A stretch of 16,400 bases of DNA, taken from the NCBI GenBank assembly GCA_046484975.1, contig JAWOHX010000002.1, positions 1 through 16,400 of the forward strand, read 5' to 3'. Position numbers and translations under genes: made by a program. The notes under the pieces are model-generated. The model worked only from the letters and a program-made list of their open reading frames with translations. It did no database searches and was not told the origin of the DNA. Below, piece by piece: positions 13,143-16,400 of this stretch (positions are counted from its first letter, which is position 1; the number at the start of each line of letters is the position of its first letter). Source of the stretch: JAWOHX01 sp046484975. GTDB lineage: Bacteria > Bacillota > Clostridia > DUPQ01.

Positions 13143-16100
13143 ATGAAAAAATGGAACGGATTCAAGGTTATCATCTTCGTCCTGGCCATCCTGGCCGTGC
13201 TTTTGTTTGCCAAAAACGCGCAGGCGGCCGGCAGGGAGGATGGGTACAGCGGTTTTCTGTTCCGCATGGAAAACGCAACGTTCATGGACATTTCCCCCAG
13301 GGGCTCCGTCGCCGGGGATGTGCAACAGGTGCGGGGTGCATCCGGCTGGTTCATGGCAGGGACACTGGAGGACATTCACCAGTTTGCGGCTGGAAGCAGG
13401 ATCATCCATGTGGAACCCAATTATCGCGTCTCGCTGTTTACGGCTCCCAACGACCCCGGGTATGGGGACCAGAAAAAATACCTGGACCTGATTGGTTTCG
13501 CCACGGTCTGGCCGGATGGCCTGGATGGCACCGGTGTTACTGTGGCGGTCATCGATTCCGGTCTTGTATCAGTCCATGAGGACCTGGACGGGACGGGGAT
13601 CCTTCCGGGCGTCAATTTCACCGATTCGGGAGAGGCCTGGGAAGTGACCGACTCCACCGGCCACGGCACCTTCGTCAGCGGTATCATGAAGGCAACGACG
13701 GACAATGGGCTGGGGATCACCGGGATGTCTGATGTCGTGAACATCCTGCCCTTGAAGGTCTTCAAAGAGCCTTCCACCACGTTGGACCTGATACTGGGGG
13801 CCATGGACGAAGCCATCACACGAAAAGTCGATGTCATCAACATGAGCTTCGGCATGCCGAGTTATTCCCTTGCCATGCACCAATTGGTGCAGGAGGCTTC
13901 TGACGCGGGGATCCTGCTGGTGGCTGCCGTAGGCAACGCAAGCTCGGCCACATTATATTATCCGGCTGCCTATGCTGAGGTGGCAGGTGTGGGTGCCGTC
14001 GACTGGGAAGGCCTGCCCGCTACCTTCTCCCAGCGAAACACCAGCGTACACGTCACCGCCCCCGGAGTGGGGGTCTTCAGCCTGTCATACAGCAGTTCAA
14101 ACGGCTACTCCCAGGGAAACGGGACATCCTTTGCGGCCCCCTTCGTCAGTTCCGTTGCGGCCATGGCCAAGCAGTATGACCGGGATGTCCATATGGATAG
14201 CTTCCTGACCCTGCTGGCCCTGTCTGCAACGGACAAGGGGGAGGAAGGCTACGACACTGACTACGGATGGGGCATCCTGTCCCTGCCGGGCATCCATGCT
14301 GCCCTTGAGGCGTCCTATTCCCTGACCTACCACCTGAATGAAGGATCATTCCACTCCGGGACGGAGGTCCCGGTTTCATATACCGTCAGAAGCGACGGGT
14401 TGGATCTGCCAGTGCCCGTTCGGACAAGCCATGTCTTCAACGGCTGGTTCTCCAATGAGGAGCTGACAGGGAACCCCGTGGTGATGATAGCCGCCGGCTC
14501 CCTGGGAGACAAAACATACCACGCATCCTGGACATATGAACCGGACATGGATGCCTCCTTGTCTTCTGTGACGGTGGCAGGCCATGTCGGGGTGCAGGAT
14601 GCGTCCGACGAGGCCGTCCATCGTGTGGAGGTGCCCGCCCAGACCGACCGGGCCACCATCACCCCGGAAGACATCGAGATCGTCCCCGAAAAGCCCCTGG
14701 CCTCCGCCGGCATTCCATCGACCACGGACGAGGGACTCACCTGGCATGTCACAGTCACCGCCGCGGACGGTTCCACGACCATGGACCACACCATCGAGAT
14801 CCTTCTTTCAGCGAACCATGCCCCCGTGGCATCGGAGGGATTGGTGGCCCGGGAAGGGCAGGCGGCACCTGCTTCCCTGGACGGGCTGACGCCTGCCGTT
14901 GCCTTCACCGCGGACATGGACGTCTGGTTCACGGATGCCGACGGGGATGCAATGTCCTATGACATCGTTTCAGCCACTCCGGCAGGTCAAGTTCAACTGG
15001 AAGGCAGCATGCTTGTTTTCACACCTGTGGCGGAGGATGCGGGCGCGCAAACTCTCATTGAGGTGAAAGCTTCCGATGGCATCTTCGACAGCCTGTCATC
15101 CGTCACCGTAACGGTAACGGTGTCCGGCTTTCCAGTCAGCCATTCCCTGGTCCAGCCGGTTGAAGCGACATTCGACCTTCATGCCGAAGGTGCTGAGCAC
15201 AGGGACATCACCGTGGAGATGACCCTGTACGGCAATGTCCTGACGCACATTGGACTCGAAGAGATCATTCTGGTACCAGAAACGGATTATATTGTCCTGG
15301 ATGCAACGGTAACCGTCAAGGCTTCCTTCCTGTCCACGCTGGAGGCAGGACAAAGAACCCTGGCCTTTGTGTTTGACAGGGGAATTGATGCTTTGCTGGC
15401 CATAGATATTGTGGACACCACGCCGCCCTTCATCCCCGTCTCGGACCTGACAGGAATTCCGGGTTCCATGACCGCGGGCTACCAGATGGCATTGAATGCC
15501 ACGGTGGTTCCTGCGGACGCAACGAACAAGACCGTTGCATGGGGCATCAGCAATGCAGGGGGGACCGGGGCAAGCCTCTCAGGAAATGTCCTCACGGTGC
15601 CGTCACCGGGTACCGTGGTGCTCACTGCCACCGTCACAGGAGGCCTTGAGGGAGGGGACTTTGTGAAGGACTTCACCGTGAATGCCGACCCGTTACCGCC
15701 TCCTCCAGTCATGCCCTCCTTCAGTGGCGGCGGATTCATCATGGATTCCATCTACCTGACCACCACCACAGGGAGTGCCAGCCTGCCTTATTCCTATTCC
15801 GCATTTTCCAGGACCATCGGCATCAGCATCTTCACCGACCTGCTGTCGAAAAGCCTGGCTGACCGGGAGGCTTCGGGAAGCATCGCATTCGACATGAGCA
15901 AGTTCACCGACGCCCATTCCCTGAACCTTAGGAAAGACAATCTGGCGGAAATCGCCCTGGCCTGCCAAAAGGAAGCCCGCTGGGAGAGCGTGACCCTGTT
16001 GTTTGGCCACGGGAGAATCATCCTGGACGGCCAGGCCATGCAGTCCATCCTGGACCAGGCGAAGACCGACCGGATCATTTTCAAGCTGTATTTGGAAGAA

Positions 16101-16400
16101 ATGGAGGATGAAGCCGACGACAAGGCAATGATTCTGGACTTCTCGATTACCAGCGGAATTGTGATTGATTCGTTCCTGGGAAAGGGAACGGTCCACCTGC
16201 AGTATCCCCTGGAAAAAGGGAAAGACCCCGGGGGAATTGCCGTTCAGATGATTTTATCCGGCAGCAAGCTGACGAACCTGTCTTCGGTTTATGACAAGGT
16301 GGCTGAAGAGGTTGTCTTTTTCCCGTCCAGGTCTGCCCGCTATGCCCTTTCCTATGACCTTCTCAATGTCTGGGTGAATCCCTTTGATGATATTTCCCCC
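13143..16400 (+). CDS. Multidomain surface subtilisin-like serine protease (S8), 3' end beyond window
   Basis: A secreted S8 protease; 1,086 residues are visible and the frame is still open at the window edge. A signal peptide (1-28, ending AQA) is followed by a propeptide (about 30-110, I9-like, ending VEPNYRV). The catalytic domain (about 115-390) has Asp138 (VAVIDSG), His174 (GHGT), oxyanion Asn265 and Ser329 (GTSFAAP), all intact. The following domains are inferred from pattern: Flg_new/InlB-B-like repeat (394-465, with YHLNEGSF, FNGWF and TYHASW); an Ig-like segment (470-555); cadherin-like (557-660, with FTDADGDAMSYD); X2-like (677-757, with VTVKASFLSTLEAGQRTLAF); Big_2-like Ig (766-848). 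A region of unknown fold (855-1075) follows a short Pro-rich linker. The last residues, NPFDDISP, match the opening of an SLH repeat, so it is probably held on the cell wall. The ATG at 13143 follows GGGG at six bases; ATG 13137 is an alternative. Confidence 0.93.
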   Translation, partial: MKKWNGFKVIIFVLAILAVLLFAKNAQAAGREDGYSGFLFRMENATFMDISPRGSVAGDVQQVRGASGWFMAGTLEDIHQFAAGSRIIHVEPNYRVSLFTAPNDPGYGDQKKYLDLIGFATVWPDGLDGTGVTVAVIDSGLVSVHEDLDGTGILPGVNFTDSGEAWEVTDSTGHGTFVSGIMKATTDNGLGITGMSDVVNILPLKVFKEPSTTLDLILGAMDEAITRKVDVINMSFGMPSYSLAMHQLVQEASDAGILLVAAVGNASSATLYYPAAYAEVAGVGAVDWEGLPATFSQRNTSVHVTAPGVGVFSLSYSSSNGYSQGNGTSFAAPFVSSVAAMAKQYDRDVHMDSFLTLLALSATDKGEEGYDTDYGWGILSLPGIHAALEASYSLTYHLNEGSFHSGTEVPVSYTVRSDGLDLPVPVRTSHVFNGWFSNEELTGNPVVMIAAGSLGDKTYHASWTYEPDMDASLSSVTVAGHVGVQDASDEAVHRVEVPAQTDRATITPEDIEIVPEKPLASAGIPSTTDEGLTWHVTVTAADGSTTMDHTIEILLSANHAPVASEGLVAREGQAAPASLDGLTPAVAFTADMDVWFTDADGDAMSYDIVSATPAGQVQLEGSMLVFTPVAEDAGAQTLIEVKASDGIFDSLSSVTVTVTVSGFPVSHSLVQPVEATFDLHAEGAEHRDITVEMTLYGNVLTHIGLEEIILVPETDYIVLDATVTVKASFLSTLEAGQRTLAFVFDRGIDALLAIDIVDTTPPFIPVSDLTGIPGSMTAGYQMALNATVVPADATNKTVAWGISNAGGTGASLSGNVLTVPSPGTVVLTATVTGGLEGGDFVKDFTVNADPLPPPPVMPSFSGGGFIMDSIYLTTTTGSASLPYSYSAFSRTIGISIFTDLLSKSLADREASGSIAFDMSKFTDAHSLNLRKDNLAEIALACQKEARWESVTLLFGHGRIILDGQAMQSILDQAKTDRIIFKLYLEEMEDEADDKAMILDFSITSGIVIDSFLGKGTVHLQYPLEKGKDPGGIAVQMILSGSKLTNLSSVYDKVAEEVVFFPSRSARYALSYDLLNVWVNPFDDISP

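Noticed and set aside
13421..14932. Several minus-strand open frames within the subtilase region, and short plus frames at 13055-13579.
   Set aside because: The plus frame from 13143 is open to the window edge and contains the complete catalytic triad and domain series; the others are shadows.
15105..15122. Short tandem GTAACG-type repeat in the subtilase gene.
   Set aside because: It encodes an alternating Thr-Val beta-strand at the end of a cadherin-like domain; two copies are explained by coding.

Overview
The window reads as chromosomal DNA of an anaerobic, low-to-mid GC Gram-positive bacterium, most likely a clostridium (Firmicutes). This is inferred from the gene content: a 2-oxoacid:ferredoxin oxidoreductase, a lipoprotein-type solute-binding protein, a surface protease whose C-terminus runs into what looks like an S-layer-homology (SLH) anchor, strong AGGAGG ribosome sites, and sigma-A-type promoters, several with extended -10 elements. 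I cannot name a genus. No RNA gene, transposase, CRISPR array or phage gene is visible.

Left part (1-4325): the 3' end of a DUF6508-like gene; a convergent 12-helix MFS carrier; a membrane-anchored MsrA-MsrB methionine sulfoxide reductase diverging from the carrier; and a membrane-anchored M23 (LytM) peptidase whose 3' end overlaps msrAB by 23 bp on the other strand. The last two both act outside the membrane (repair of oxidised surface proteins; cell-wall cleavage).

Middle (4454-9161): a translationally coupled pair for a 2-oxoacid:ferredoxin oxidoreductase (gamma-alpha fusion plus TPP-binding beta subunit); a convergent GT4 glycosyltransferase of the glycolipid type, with a consensus promoter carrying a perfect palindrome; and a divergent, unrecognised single-pass membrane protein with two similar short beta-rich segments.

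Right part (9170-16400): on the minus strand, a polar amino acid ABC transporter operon (lipoprotein, permease, ATPase) from a perfect TTGACA-N17-TATAAT promoter, with a cytoplasmic GH29 alpha-L-fucosidase gene downstream in the same direction. Diverging from the operon is a large secreted subtilase with a propeptide, a Flg_new/InlB-B-like repeat, Ig/cadherin-like domains, an X2-like domain and the beginning of an SLH-like anchor, cut by the window edge.

The layout is very compact: all four convergent gene pairs are separated by 28 bp or less or overlap, and the longest gene-free stretch is about 240 bp (12900-13142), filled by back-to-back promoters and structured leaders. I see no clearly new multi-gene system. 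The most interesting items are the multidomain surface subtilase, the duplicated-segment membrane protein, the palindromic glycosyltransferase promoter and the terminator embedded in the MFS gene.
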